DNA of 64,000 nucleotides from assembly GCF_032062135.1 (NCBI RefSeq), contig NC_092862.1:44027048-44091047 (forward strand), in the 5' to 3' direction. A model generated the notes under the pieces. The model ran no database searches and had not been told where the DNA came from. It saw nothing but the letters and a program-made list of their open reading frames with translations. Below, one piece after another: positions 47,924-59,755 of this stretch. A program made the position numbers and the translations under genes. The DNA is from Pyxicephalus adspersus (lineage: Eukaryota > Chordata > Amphibia > Anura > Pyxicephalidae). Position 1 is the first letter of the stretch, and every line of letters starts with the position of its first letter.

Positions 47924-49038
47924 TGCATAAGCTGCCCCCATGATGACTCCATCTAATCAAGCAGCTCAAGTAGCTTTCTTGTTTTACTGATCTAATGGCT
48001 TTAACCCTGAGTTACTGACCCAGAAACAAAATTTGTTTTGCAAAGTAGGCTCTTCCATAATGCCCTACAGCAGTAACGACCAGAGAGGGGCAGGAGACCC
48101 TGGCAGCATGGAAGGGGTCCTGTTTGACACTTTCATCACGTTATATGCCCACACAATGACTAATAAAAAGCCACGCCAATTTTTAGGACCCATTGCATGG
48201 CTATGTATTGATACAGGTGATTTTTTTCTGATAAATTGAGAAATACACTGGGATAACTCCAGACAGGCACTCCTATGTTATATCATATTTGATCACTTCA
48301 TTAGTGCTCATCACGCCACTTCTGGCAACTTATTGCTGAGATAGACAGAGAACACCAAAACATCATAGGCTTGCAGAATTTTGTAGATTTGTTCTACATC
48401 TCCTGGAGAGAAACCTTTGGTACTGGGTGAGAATATGACCTAGATAGCTTATGGCAGGTGGGTGCTGGCCTGTTATTTTTGAATTAGTCACTTGTCACAC
48501 TCACATGTTCATAACTGTGTCAGTATTGCAAATAAGTACAAAGCTAGTTACACAGTTTGTACAGTTAGAAAAGAGATGTTTCGATATTAGTGTTATTCAG
48601 CTGCTCCCCCGATCCACAGACAATGGTTCTTGATTATAATGGATGGAAACTCCATATCATAGCCTCCTTCCATTAATCTTTACCTAGTGGACCAACACTT
48701 CCCTCCTTCTACAGTGACTCCACTGCTCTACTTCTGATCCCTAAGAGCATCTATTCCAGCCGACAGTACATGACTGAATCTGCAAATTACAAAATGTTTC
48801 CCTGGAGAACTGTAAACATGACACACCAGCAATTATAATAAAATAATGAAAAAACTACCCATCCTACAAAATTATCAGAAAACAAACCTGCTATAGGGAT
48901 CTTAATATGAGCCCTAATTATGGGTAAAATATCTATGTAAGAAGTACACCAGTTCCTACACATGTGATTGGCTTATATTCAATCACATAATACATGACAG
49001 ATCTCTGTTGCTAATAGAGCTTCTGCAGTGTATATTAT
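47924..49038. other. Unassigned intergenic DNA
   Basis: No gene, RNA or clear repeat seen. Confidence 0.4.
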
Positions 49039-49113
49039 GGGCCTGATTTATGAAATCTCTCCAAGATTTCAGAAGATTGATCGTGGAAGAACCTAGGTGG
49101 TTCAGCAAACCAG

Positions 49114-49159
<46 letters not shown>

Positions 49160-49293
49160 GTAACAGGATTGAAAACATTTGCCAACTAATAGTATTTTTT
49201 TTAGGAACTCCAATTCAGGTTTGCTGGATCATCCAGGTTCTCCCATGGCAATGTATCTTCTCCAATCTTGGAGAGCATTAATAAATCAGGCCC
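49039..49293. mobile_element. Near-palindromic MITE (copy 2)
   Basis: Ends gggcctgatttat and ataaatcaggccc are inverted. The arms share ctctccaagatt and aatcttggagag, and cctaggtggttcagcaaacc and ggtttgctggatcatccagg. A TA microsatellite of about 20 units (about 49118-49157) has grown near the centre. Same family as 28889-29463. Confidence 0.82.
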
Positions 49294-50654
49294 TATATTT
49301 AGACACATAGGAATATGACAACTTAGTCTGTACAATATTTCTTAGCATTATCCAGTAGTAACTGTTAATCTGGGTACCTGGTTAAGAAATTTGTAACCAT
49401 GTTTGCCATGACATTCACTTCCCAGTTAATCACAACTTTGCCAGGTGGGAGCTTGTTGGGGTATCAGTCTTAATTCAGCCTGGGCCTGCAGAACCCTCAG
49501 CAGCACTTGGCTTTTATGACTGTTGGTGTTTACTGAACTGGTTTAAACACAACATTGCACTTTTTTCTCTTTTGCAGTATTGTGTATCCTGTGGAGCTTT
49601 TTAAGTACACATGATGGTGTTTCCAAGGTATTGTTCCTGTAAAAGGAGTAGGACAAAGAGGAGAGACATAGGGGAAGGAAGAAGGTGCTCAGGTAAAATA
49701 GCTGGGCAAATCTCCCATAACTTTTGGTGGCACAACAAATTAGCAGTATCCCTTATGGCTTGTTGCCTATCCACCACTTGAAACACCCTGTGTCCTCCTA
49801 CGGCTGTGTGTTAACTTTGCACTTTCCGCCCTTGCACCCTTTAGATTATGGTCCAATATGGAATTACTATATGTCTGTCTGACTGTCTGGAAAAGGTCCA
49901 TAAATCTACAAGTTTATATTGTCCAGTTGTGAAAGATGCCAGACTTACCAAAAAACTGGTAAGTGGCGATCCTATAGCATGGTTAATGGTTTCAGTCTGT
50001 TTAGCAGTTCTTTGAGACACACATATAGGTACACTGATGTGTTGTTGGCTTTACTCAGAAACTTTAAGCCCATAATGGATTCAATTGACAATGATAACTC
50101 AGAATCAGTCATTATGCACTGCTTGAATGTAAAAAAGTATTCATCCTTTAGGCACAGCACATAGCAATTGATTTTGGCATACATTAATTTGACATCACGC
50201 TACATGTTCCAATATATTCCAATCATAGATATTTTACTCAAAGGAGCTCACAAACAAAGGAATGCATTATATATGATTTTCTTGAATCAAAATCAAATTT
50301 TAACCAAATCTGGAATTTTACTGCTGTCTGTAAGCTGCTTGTTCGGTTTTTATTCATCATTTCATTTGCTGTTTTATTTATAAGAAACATACTTACATCC
50401 CCATCGAACCTCTTACTGATTTTTTTATACCACCACCTTGCTGCATACTCTATTCATCTCCCTATCTTGGATTTACAGCTCTTCTGTCACTTCCTAATAT
50501 TAACAGCTGGCCTCCTAATGATGAACCACTGAAACTCATAGGTTGCTTTCAGGATATCCTGTAGTCTTCTGAGATGTGTGAACAAAAATCCCAGCAGGGT
50601 GTGGGCTCTGGGGGATTACTGTCGTCTTCTCTTAGGCAAGGAATGAATCGACCC
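49294..50654. other. Unassigned intergenic DNA
   Basis: No gene recognised. The receptor TM6-TM7 coding sequence that should follow the pseudogene is not found here. Confidence 0.45.
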
Positions 50655-51130
50655 AAAATTTGATTTGGCAATTTTCTTGTCTTTGGATAACTTGATGTTT
50701 AGCTACTTTCCCCTGTCTAAGCAGAATCATTGTGTATGCTACTTTTTACAAGTAGTTTGCAGTCATCTTCCATGGCTGATGAAGCTGAAGACAGAACTGC
50801 ATTGGTTGCTACAATGTGTGGGCTGCCGTTGTCTTTTACTTCTGAAAACCAAACAGATGATTGCCACTTCTCATTATAGAAATATTCCAGTAGATGCTGA
50901 GATTAAAGAATTAAATTCTAAAAAATGAAAGGGCAAAACCAATTATTGATTCAGTCAGCTGAAGTACCAGGTGTTATGAAATCCACCAATACAAGTCCTT
51001 CAGAAATGTGTGTGTAACCAACAATACCATCCCATAAAACAATGGCCAGGCTATATAGAAGGAAGGACAGTGTTCAAAACATTGCCATTCTGAACACAAT
51101 CAGGGAGGGAGAAGTATAACATCCTGATAC
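50655..51130 (-). pseudogene. Fifth H3/H4 receptor copy, broken exon 3 only
   Basis: A decayed third exon of the same receptor family. Reading the minus strand, recognisable blocks come in the right order but in different frames. These are RMAMF, a stop, then TLSFLLYSLAIVLWDG (TM4 into loop 2, near 51090-51030), HNTWYF, FFNLSIYWNI (TM5 end, near 50905-50875) and IKLSKDKKIAKS (start of TM6, near 50695-50660). There is a TGA in the TM4 stretch, others in TM5, and several frameshifts. After KIAKS the similarity ends, so TM6-TM7 are lost. I found no exon 1 or exon 2 relic between here and gene 4. It lies between genes 3 and 4 in the same orientation, as expected for a dead tandem duplicate. It keeps no coding capacity. 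Confidence 0.85.
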
Positions 51131-54100
51131 AGAGAATATTGCTTCATATTTCATTTGACTCTGTGGACTCTTTAACTGAAATCCTAAAATAATATATCTC
51201 ACTAGTGAAATACTCCTAAGAGGTACATAATAAAATAAAAAATTCTATATCAGCTATCTGTTATGATCTGCCATGCTGTAAATTTCAATTTCTACCTGTA
51301 AGGGAGAAAGTAAAGTACGACAGTTTTCTTTGGGGGTTCCGATGGCTGTGTTACCATCGGTAATTTTATAGCCTGATAGACTACCAAAGAGAATTATTAG
51401 GTGTTAAAAGCATACCATCAACAAACAGGGATCATTGAACTTCTTCTATTGAAATCCTTTTACATCAGGGGACAAAAAATAATTGTGATTCTGTAGATGC
51501 TTTCACAGCAGAATCTTCCAATAATTAAAGAAAGTGGATGGGATGGGCTCACAGTTTAATCAAAGCACCATGTGATTAATAGCTACTGGCAGCATTATTC
51601 TTTAAATGTAATTTTATATATATGTTAACGGCTCTGGGAATTCATGCTGAAACATCAAAATTATATAGAAAAACAGCAAGAATAGGCATCTGCAGAGACA
51701 ATAAGGAGAAAAATTAACACTCTAAGAAGTGCTTGACAAGAGGGACTTTATATATGTAACAAATTACAAAAAAAAAGAAGTAAAACTTAATTAGTAAATG
51801 TATTTGGATTTCGTTGTTAAAAAACATTTAAAAAGTACATACAACATATATCATAATCTATAACACATTGTACATAATAATAATGTCTATTGACTTGTGG
51901 GCTTCCCACACAATGTAAAAAAAGTGCCAATCTTACGCATGTGTCATCAACACTTCAGAAGGAATTGTCACCCAGGCCTGTCCAGTGTAAAATATGATGA
52001 AGGAAGAACCCAGAAAAAAAGGAAGAAGATGGTGGCGCAAGCTAAAAGAAGAAGAAAACTGGAACGGCATTGGACTGAATAGAATCTGATTGTGGGGGGA
52101 TCGAGGACTTTGCGAAAGTTAAGGTAAGTGTCTTTGTTTTTGAAAGCCTCTGCTTTAATATTTCCTTTATTTACAACTGCAGGAATAAACAAAAGTCTTT
52201 ATAGACTAAACGCAGTATCAATATTCAAAGATAAAATCAGCGCACAATTAAGGATGAGGTAGCATGTACTTTAACAAATGCCTACCAATACCATCAACAC
52301 TTATAAAATACACAGACAGAAATGAGACCAAGAAGAGTCTTCCAAATGGCATATGGTGTGCCCAGACAAAAATTTCACTTCAATTCATTTTGCAGTAATT
52401 AAATACAGTTTATTTAGGAATATATATTATGTGGATGTGCAGGGTGAAACACATTCAGACTAAAGTTCTAATTTCACATAACACTGGCGGCAAGAGGTAT
52501 ATGTGGACTGAAAAGTAGAAAGGTAAATATGGGTGTATTGTGTGTATACAATCACCAAATATACTACCCTACTATGGATCTTTGGCTGGAGTATATGTAT
52601 GTAGAGAAGAATAACCTCCTGTCCTAAACATACTGCATATCCATCACATTGTGCCATTGAAGTGTATGGGATCATTCAATATTCAGCACATTTCTGCCAT
52701 TTAAGTAATTGTGTTAAAGCTAAATAGTCCATAGTGAATGCAATTTGCACATTTTAATTTTCAGGCAGATATAGCACAGTGTCTCTAGTTACTGTACCTT
52801 ACTGTGACTTATACATTTGTTTTAACATTTAAATCTTAAACTCCAAAGACATATGTGCAATCCACATGCACATATAACATTTACAGCTCTAAAGTTAAAT
52901 AATACATTTATACAAAAAGTTCTCCTGGGTTTATACAGATTACTAAATCAATCCCCAAACAATTTGTTATAATTGATTTAACAAGGCTTCAATTTGGGAA
53001 TAAATCAGCTTTTCAGCAATTAAGTCTCCAGTGTATTCAAATGACAAAATATCTTCTGGATGTGCATTTATTTTTACGTTACAAATGCGGATACTAAAAC
53101 AAATTTAAAAAAAATTTGTGGCAAACAAATGTGATACCTTGGATAAATTCAGTGCATACTTCTGACAAGATGTTACTGATGTCCATGATCCCATTGGAGA
53201 AAATTCATCTTACTTACCTTTGACTGGTGATGGGCAAACTTTTAAGTTTAATTGTTTTGCTAAGTTTTGCTAATTCATCACAATATGAATAAAAGAAAAA
53301 TGACTTTACAGTAGGAGAATGGTCCTTTTCATACAGCTTTCAGCATGACATAAAAAATACACCAATACTTTACACTAATAGGTCTGCCTGCCATTTTGGG
53401 TTATTTGACAGGTCTTTGCCTTAACTTTATTTTTAACATGGTGATAGGGTTTGCAGTAAATGTAGTGTGAGGTGGTTTTGGTGCAGATTGGTGTTTACAA
53501 ATGTTTTTTTTCTTTCATAAATTTAGCACTTAAATTTAAAAATTTTAAGTAAATGCTTGAATATTATAATGCATTCCTAACCATCCATCCAACCATCGCC
53601 AATTGGCTGTTATGAGTCCGCTGGCCAAGGTTAAAGGGTTCACAGGTTAATATTGGTGGAAGAACAAATCACCATCTATTAATATACCCAACATTCAAAA
53701 GTTGCAGAAAATGTATTACTAGGGTATGAATGCCATCACTACTTGTGACAAGAAATTAAGGGAGCAGAAAGAAAGAAAGACACAGACAGCACCAATATCC
53801 TGACAGATTTTTTTTCATTGATGTATTGAGGGAGAAGGTATACCAAAGAATAAAACCTTGGAGGAAAAGTTTTCATTTAAGGTTGTATTTAGGAATATGT
53901 AACCATAGTGATTACTGATACATATGCCTAAATGAAGAAAAGCTAACTTGAGGTTTGAAGATACAACGACAGAGGCTAAATTTGAAAAAAGTAAAAAAAT
54001 TCCAAAAGAGAAATGCCATAGGGATGTGGGACACTGAACTGTCCACACCACCTCAAAGCCTTGGATGCACCATTGGATGCTTTCCACCAGTATTGAAGCT

Positions 54101-54158
54101 GATCAAGACCAGTGACATGATAATAAAGTTGAATATGGTTAATTTTGAACATGATAAT
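51131..54158. other. Intergenic DNA between pseudogene and gene 4
   Basis: AT-rich. I searched it for relics of receptor exons 1 and 2 and saw none. The frame at 51897-52082 ends in a basic run (KKRKKMVAQAKRRRKLERHW) but has no recognisable domain. Confidence 0.45.
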
Positions 54159-54636
54159 TAGTGTTGGTCGAGTATCTCACTATTCAATACTGATCGAATA
54201 GTGAGAAATTCTCCGGGTGATCAAATGCCGAATGCCTTGCATTCAGATTGTTTCTCCATCCAAGAACTCATAGTTCAGCGCTGCAACCCTATCCAAGAAC
54301 ACATAGTAGTAGCACAGCACGGCAACAGCAATTGAGTTTCTCTATCCAAGAACACACGACTATAGTGCCCTGGAGATCCCGCAATGACAGGAGGATTCCC
54401 ACGGCTGCACAGCCGGGAAATCATAATGTCATTGTGGGAAAACCTGTAAAAAAAAGTTAGTTAAAAAAACACAAACATTCAATAAACTACTTCAAAATTA
54501 ATTTAATTTTTTTTAACATTTTTTTTCACTAATTTTTACTGTTGAATACCATGTTTTTCGGGTCGAGTCTATCCGAATTCGAACAGCCATATTCGGGTTG
54601 AATATATGGACAACCCGAATTCGAACATTAACACTA
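54159..54636. mobile_element. hAT-like MITE
   Basis: Ends tagtgttggtcgag and ttcgaacattaacacta are inverted with mismatches and fit the hAT terminal pattern (TAGTG). The flanks atgataat (54151-54158) and gcgataat (54637-54644) match at 6 of 8 bases. The right part is rich in ttcgaattcggg and aacccgaat motifs that repeat in both orientations. No transposase. Confidence 0.65.
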
Positions 54637-54732
54637 GCGATAATAATGTTCAGCAATCAAATTCACCCAGGACTCAAAATCTAATCATAGTGGTATAGGG
54701 GCATCTAGGTTTTTTTTACCCCCAGATATAGT

Positions 54733-55001
54733 TACCGTATTTTCCGGCATATAAGGCGACTGGGCGTATAAAACGACCCCCCAACTGATTGGTTAGAGTG
54801 GTCTGCCAATTAATCCAGGCTCACGTCCTCCTGTGCAGGCTCGCGTTCTCCTGTGCAGCTTGCACAGGAGGACTCGCGGGGACTCGACCGCGCCAGACGT
54901 GAAGCAAGCTGCAGGTAAGTACCCGGCGTATAAGACGACCCCCGACTTTGGCACAGATTTTTCGGGGTTAAAAAGTCTTTTATACGCCAGAAAATACGGT
55001 A
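54733..55001. mobile_element. TACCGTATTTT-ended MITE (copy 2)
   Basis: Starts TACCGTATTTTCCGGCATAT and ends ...ATACGCCAGAAAATACGGTA. Inner ggcgtataaaacgacccccc and ggcgtataagacgaccccc are direct repeats. The centre contains a short palindrome, ctcctgtgcagcttgcacaggag. Same family as 11770-12307. Confidence 0.8.
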
Positions 55002-55356
55002 GCAATTTTTCTTTGTGTCAATACCAAAAGTTTATTTGCAGAGTAGTAGGAATAGCCAAAATAAATAGATGTAGTATTTTAGGCAGTATAAGCATTTTTT
55101 TGCACTGCAACAACAGTGGAAAGGGTTAGAAAATCTTTCATTAATGCACATTAGTCAACTACAAATAAAATATAAGACATTATGAAGCACTGGAATATAT
55201 TTAATGACCCCAGGGCCAGTCTTTAGTCATTTAGTTCTAATAGCACATTATACTTTGCTATTGCAGGACAAAGCATTAAATATTTTATATATATTTTTAT
55301 TACCACTACACTAGAGAAGGTTGTAATGGCTCTAAATAATTTAAAAAAAGAAAAGA

Positions 55357-58033
55357 TTAATGTTTATTAAAAGTCATCACTATAAACCTGCATTTTTGAG
55401 ACAATTTCAGTAAAGCATCTCTGAAGCTTTTGTGGCACAAAGGATAAATAATTGGATTCACTGAGGAGTTAATCCACAACAACCAACTTGTTACTTGGTT
55501 CCAGTAAGAGTCAACACATTCATCATGACAAGCTGCACGGATAGTCTGAAGAAATGTATATGGGGCCCAACAAATCCCAAAAACACAGACAAGAACAGTC
55601 AGAGACTTTGCCACTTTCTTATCCCTAGAAAGTTTAGCAGCATTGTTACTTGAACTAGGAATCCCTCTGATTTCAGAAGATGAGTTGTGAACATTTAGAG
55701 ATGCTTTATCCTGTGTTCGACCCACATTGGTAGATACAACAGCCACCTCTATAGATGTTCTCATGTCACATTGAGTTAGTGAAGAAAGAACATGACTTCT
55801 CTTTTTACTTCGTAGTTTTATGTTCCAGTATATGCTGATATTAAAAAATGAAATGCTTATCAATGGAAGAAAGAAGTCAAAAGTTGAGGCTCCAAGAAGG
55901 AAGTGCCAGTTGTAATAATACCCTGCTAAACACTGGCCTTCAGGAATATTACTATCACCATACAGATATTCCCAGCCAATAATAGCTGGACTGTAGAGAA
56001 GGAAGGACAGAACCCAGACAATGGCCATCTTTACAACTGTCTGCCTGTGGTTGTTTTGCTGATAACGATATGTCACCTAGAAAACATGAGGACAAAGGAT
56101 TACTATATATTATATATAAATACAAAATTTTACCTTCAACAGGAGTCCTAAAATGCATCTACAACAGTTTTTGGAACAAGCAGCATAACAATAAAGAATC
56201 ATGTTAGTAGGAACTTAGAATTATCTCCACTGATGTCACATCCTTTAATAGTTAAACAGAGAAAAAAATATACAAAAATGAAACTTTAAAGACATCATAT
56301 TATTGATATCAAAGTTGTTGGAATAAATCTGATTCCTGACTTTGTATTTATTTTAACGGATTAGTCTGTGGCAGTCAACAGCACTTAGTACACAATATAT
56401 GTCAATAAGTGGTGTTCAGTACTCACTTTGTATTAAATTCTGCTGTGGCAAATGTAGAAAGCATTGCTATAACTATTGCTGGTGGGGTGTTGTGGTTAAA
56501 GTTAGGAAGCACCTTGTACAGAGGGGCCCTGAGAGGTAGTATGGCTTCCACAAATATTTTCAAACATATGCACTAAAACCTCTTTTTTAATGCAATCAGT
56601 TAAAACCCTGGGACTTAAAATGCCCCAATGACTACTTAAGCTGGCGTTTAGGGGTTACTCACCTTTACATATTCTCAGTCCCATACTCCTCCTCTACTGG
56701 CTGGCTGATGTCATGGCCCAGAGCTATGTAGGCACAGTCACACAAGAGATCAATCTGGAAGTTCCCGCTGGTGTACAGTAGGCTTTGGGAACCACTGCAC
56801 TAAACTATACGCCATGCATCATGTGCCTTACTGTCATTTTCAGAAAAAAATAGATTTCCCAAGTCAATGAGTCTACAAACTGCTACTTCCAAAACAGGGA
56901 TCTACTGTAAGGATGTTATAATATTTTTTAAAAATATTACACTACCTTAGTAAAGCATTAGTATTTTATTAAAAAAGGTTAATACTTACTGCCAGAGTGA
57001 TAGACATAAACCTGTCATAACTGATAAGAACGATATTAAACACTGAAGCAGTGCACATCAGGTTGTCTGCTATTAACCAAATCTTGCAGAGGAAGTTACC
57101 AAGTGTCCACGTTCCAGTTATGATAAAGGATGCACTCACTGGAATACAGAATGCTCCTTGCAAATACAAGATAGAAATTTCATGTTATATGATACAATTT
57201 GTGAAATTCAATCAATTTCCTGTTGTGAGCTCTGCCAGTCTGCATGATTTGTCAAATGCTATTGTAATGAATTCCTCATATGTTTTGATTTCTGCACCTA
57301 GCACTGCTGAATTACCAACAGAAATGTTTAATGCAAGGCAACTACAGCAGTCTGCATAAACCTTTCATCCCTACAGGTAGTAATCAATGAGCAATCAACA
57401 TTTTTAAAAATTAAAGGGCAACTAAGACAAGCTATACATTCTTCTTATGGCTGCTTTCTTTTCAGACTTTTTCATGCTACACCCTGCACTTCCAAAAATC
57501 CAAAAACTTTTCATACCACACCCTGGAGTGCAAAAAATAAGAAGCACAGACATGGGCAGCTAATATCGAGAAAATTCATGCAAACAAAATTTGTCAAATT
57601 TCATTATTGTCATTATTTAAATAAATTCTAATACAATTGTTTTATTTTAATAGCTTGATAGAAGGGGGGGGGGGGGGGGGGTCAGTTAATACATACATTT
57701 CTGATAAAAGACTGACAGCCCTTTAGTCCATCTCTGTACTTCATTATAATACTAAAAGGAAAAATAAGACTTACCAATAAAAAAATCACAGATTGCCAGA
57801 TTAAGGAGGAAAAAGTTACTTTGATTTCGAAGTCTTTTGTCATTAATAAAAGCTAAGATGACAATAACGTTACCAAGGACAGTGACAGAAGTAATCAGAG
57901 GTATAAAGATATACAAGAATATAGTTGTGCTTTCAGACAAAGCTGTGTTTTCTTCATCTTCAGTAGAATTCCCATCACTCATATTTCTGTCGACATTAGG
58001 TAAAACATAGCTGATTTCCACACTGATGTTCAT
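55357..58033 (-). CDS. Histamine H3/H4 receptor-like GPCR, gene 4 (3 exons)
   Basis: Predicted 381-residue aminergic receptor, first in transcription order. Exons are 58033-57775, 57156-56990 and 56076-55357, with GT-AG introns of 618 and 913 bases in phases 1 and 0. The ATG has A at -3. The N-terminus is acidic with NIS, NMS and NST sites. Exon 1 ends at CDFFIG. Exon 2 has GAFCIPVSASF, where other members have IPLY plus aromatic residues, then Asp117-Asn118 and DRF at 134-136. Exon 3 has GWEYLYGDSNIPEGQC (very close to mammalian H3), Cys191, Asp209 (5.46), FFNISIYWNI, KLSRDKKVAKSLTVLV, CWAPYTFL from 311, RAACHDEC, Trp343 (7.43) and NPIIY at 349-353. It groups with gene 3 through DNLMCTAS and YYYNWHFL. 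Histamine binding and Gi coupling are inferred from family membership. H3 against H4 orthology would need a tree. Confidence 0.93.
56640..56797. repeat. hAT right-end fragment in intron 1/2 interval of gene 4
   Basis: Ends ...GGCTTTGGGAACCACTG, the inverted form of a common hAT terminus. It lies within intron 2 of gene 4 (56077-56989). The left end was not found. Confidence 0.5.
57664..57681. repeat. 18-base G run beside exon 1 of gene 4
   Basis: An uninterrupted G homopolymer in intron 1, about 95 bases past the exon 1 donor site. It may be prone to length error in sequencing. Confidence 0.95.
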
Positions 58034-59370
58034 TGTATAAACCGTGCCCCATGTACACTTTGAATATACAGTCTGTTGTTGTCATTACAGAACTAAAGAC
58101 AGTGTAGTTATTGGTAAAATTATATGAGCAATGGTTCTGTGTTTAGCATTCCTTGTCCTTGGGACAGCTCAGATTGGAACAGTTTACAGCTGGTGATGGT
58201 AATACTGTAACTGCTTTGTTCTACTAAAGATTTTATACCTAATTCCACTGTGGGCGGATGCTCTTGTGCCATTTCTGTTTAACTTAAGACTTTAAATCGA
58301 CAGGGAAAACGGTTTGGAATCATTTTTAATTCTTCATAGGTCTCTATAGTCTTATAACAGGGACCTTCATATATTGAGGAAGCACAAAGATAATGACAGC
58401 CTGTATTCCCAAGTCCAATAATATGACCTCTTACGTCCATTGTGTATTCTGTCACATTATCTTAATTACAATAATAGAAGTCCAAGGGATACAATCACAG
58501 AATGTCCTTGTGGTAACAATAGTCATTTAGATTATTATGCACAGGCAAGGAATAGGATAGGACACCAAGCCATGTGTATTTATTTTTTATTTATTATATA
58601 AAGGTTTTTCTTACAAAGGTAAATTTGAAAGATAAAGCACATGTGATTTATGAAATACAAGTGTGTTACACATTGTGTTGCACTACAATCTTAGAAAACC
58701 TTGGTATGTTGATAAGTTTTTACCAACATGCATGGATCAGATCTTTAGCATCATCCAACCACTTCAATCTCAGTTTTCAGTTTATCCTCCACTGGTTTAT
58801 TATTTTTTCCTAGTTCCAGTAATATGGACCTGGCTCCTACTAGGTCTATGTTTGAGCTGGAGCAAAAGCTCAAGACAATTTGAAAACTTTACTTAATTAA
58901 GCATACATGAGAGTAAGTCTGGTCTAGATGACTGTGCAGACTACATTTGTTATTAATATTTTAGGAAATCAGATAAAATGGTCAGATGGGCTGTGTGCAG
59001 GTGGCCGGTATCTGGTTCTTTAACTGTAACGATGGGCCACTTAGGACCAAAGAGTCTAGCCCAGGAAAGTACCGATTTTGTTAGTACATCAATAAAATAT
59101 ATGTTTAGCAGGAAATTAGGTGATATGCACTTGAGGGGCAACATTTGAATAAGGATCCAATACTGCCTTTTGACATGACATCTTTATTGTGTAATTCTGG
59201 CTGAGATATAATAACTTTATATATTTTTATGTGTGAGTGACATTATTCAGAAGCTCTTCATATGTTTTTTTGTGAGGTAAAAGCCCCCATATATCCACCT
59301 TCAGTGTACACCAAAACACCTAGGGGACAAGTTTTCTTTTAGACCATTTGTGTTAGGAGACTTTAAGGAC
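58034..59370. other. 5' flank of receptor gene 4
   Basis: No other gene recognised. Promoter elements cannot be fixed by eye. Confidence 0.4.
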
Positions 59371-59755
59371 CAGGTGTAGGCAAACTCTGGCTTTTGGGCC
59401 AGATACGGCCTAGCCAGTAGTCTGTTCCGGCCTAACGCCCCCCTGGTCGATCCAACCTAATCACGGCTGCCAGGGGTCAGCAACCCGCGACTCGGAAGCC
59501 ACATATGGCTCTTGAGCCTCCTTGTTATGCCCCCCTTCCTAATTTACCACGGCCAGCGTTAACACTTCCGCCGCAGGGGTAAGGGGACATTCCCTCTCCT
59601 CCAAATGCATTGCAGAGGAGAGGGATTTCCTTTCAGGGGCGTTCCTGGTGGGGAGGCAGAGCCATCAGTGAGGGACTTGAGAGAGAGTCTGGCCTAGTGT
59701 GCTTTCTTGACCTCCTAAAATGGCCTAGTAGCCATAAAAAGTTTGCTGACCCCTG
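59371..59755. mobile_element. hAT MITE containing a second hAT end
   Basis: Outer ends CAGGTGTAGGCAAACTCTGG and ...AAAGTTTGCTGACCCCTG are inverted. The flanks ttaaggac (59363-59370) and ttatagac (59756-59763) match at 6 of 8 bases. Inside, CAGGGGTCAGCAACCCGCGA at 59471 with ggaagccacatatggctctt is a terminus of a different hAT family, so one element appears to have landed in another. Confidence 0.65.

Noticed and set aside
51897..52082. Small basic protein
   Set aside because: Low-complexity lysine/arginine run, no domain, no supporting splice or start context.
7762..58033. Naming the receptors firmly as H4 or as H3
   Set aside because: TM6-TM7 and loop 2 look more like mammalian H3, but H4 evolves fast in mammals, so similarity by eye cannot decide orthology.
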